DNA of 64,000 nucleotides from Norana najaformis (lineage: Eukaryota > Annelida > Clitellata > Crassiclitellata > Hormogastridae), in contig OZ029927.1 in assembly GCA_964023275.1 (NCBI GenBank), forward strand, positions 23,636,980 to 23,700,979. Reading direction: 5' to 3'. How positions within the stretch are numbered: position 1 is the stretch's first letter; each line of letters begins with the position of its first letter. Shown one piece after another: positions 63,602 to 64,000 of this stretch. The notes beneath the pieces are model-generated. The model had not been told where the DNA came from. It did no database searches and saw nothing but the letters and a program-made list of their open reading frames with translations. A program made the position numbers and the translations under genes.

Positions 63602-64000
63602 GTGTGTCTTGTTTAACACGTAAAGCTATTGGCGACGAATTAACAATTTTGAAGCAATCTTATTTTGTGCACTGTGTATTTGGTTCCATCCTTAATGCTT
63701 CACTTGAAATTAATAACAACCCTATAGTAATGCAAAGAAATTCGTCCAGTCCTTTGACTATTGTTAAGGCACTGAACTTTCACCAACAGGTGAATTCTGG
63801 AGTTCAGAATGTAGAACTGCATTTAAAGGCTATACTTTAATGAATTACTGCACATGGTGTGTTAATATCCTACCACCTGTAAAAAACAAGTTAATTGTAC
63901 ATTAGATCCACTGGTACCAGAAGGTCACATGTAGCATAAGTGATTCAGTTTAAGATTGTTCTGTGCAAAGTTACAGCCTAATGAGTCCACTTATTTGGTT

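Overview
This is a eukaryotic (animal) genomic window of about 38% GC by eye. It contains interrupted genes with canonical GT/AG introns, tRNA-derived SINE-like repeats, non-LTR retrotransposon remnants, DNA transposons and long microsatellites. Nothing is bacterial or organellar. The exact phylum cannot be read from the sequence. The immunoglobulin (Ig) domains look most like those of the L1CAM/neuroglian family, and the repeat content suits an invertebrate bilaterian.

The main content is a head-to-tail array of six paralogous receptor genes, all on the + strand: A (3' end only, 569-2411), B (5362-15001), C (20551-27288), D (29918-41863), E (48091-55613) and F (5' part only, from 58824). Two subtypes alternate. 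Type 1 (B, D, F) starts with an MWN... signal exon. Type 2 (A, C, E) has, in C and E, an MEN... signal exon, and has its own transmembrane exon. Complete genes have 11 coding exons and encode 693-777 residues: signal peptide, five Ig domains, a Ser/Thr/Val-rich stalk, one transmembrane helix and a cytoplasmic tail. All visible exon junctions keep frame. No fibronectin type III domains or ankyrin-binding tail are seen, unlike classical L1 proteins.

The most interesting point is the tail. All five visible tails end with YxxL-x10-YxxL/M at exactly the same spacing (54 nt), which resembles an ITAM. Type 2 genes and gene B carry an additional membrane-proximal YETI/YDTI motif. A tandem family of Ig receptors with ITAM-like tails, with signs of gene conversion and chimerism, suggests a rapidly evolving recognition or immune receptor cluster. 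That role is inference.

The array evolves by segmental duplication. Positions 1-5515 and 53136-58975 are near-identical. From intron 1 onward gene F switches from B-like to D-like sequence, and smaller E/C-like patches lie inside it. Gene D has lost 67 residues of its tail, including YETI, and has duplicated 29 others.

Mobile elements fill the introns and spacers. They include a 2,135-bp element with 12-bp CACTGGATCACA terminal inverted repeats around a broken transposase-like gene (35481-37615). A piggyBac-like element lies at 17490-18999 with a nested reverse transcriptase fragment. A family of LINE 3' ends has TTACGA tails, and one of these landed on a splice acceptor. There are several tRNA-like SINE families. 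A 56-bp piece of 28S rDNA covering the R2 retrotransposon target site is inserted at a splice donor in D and F.
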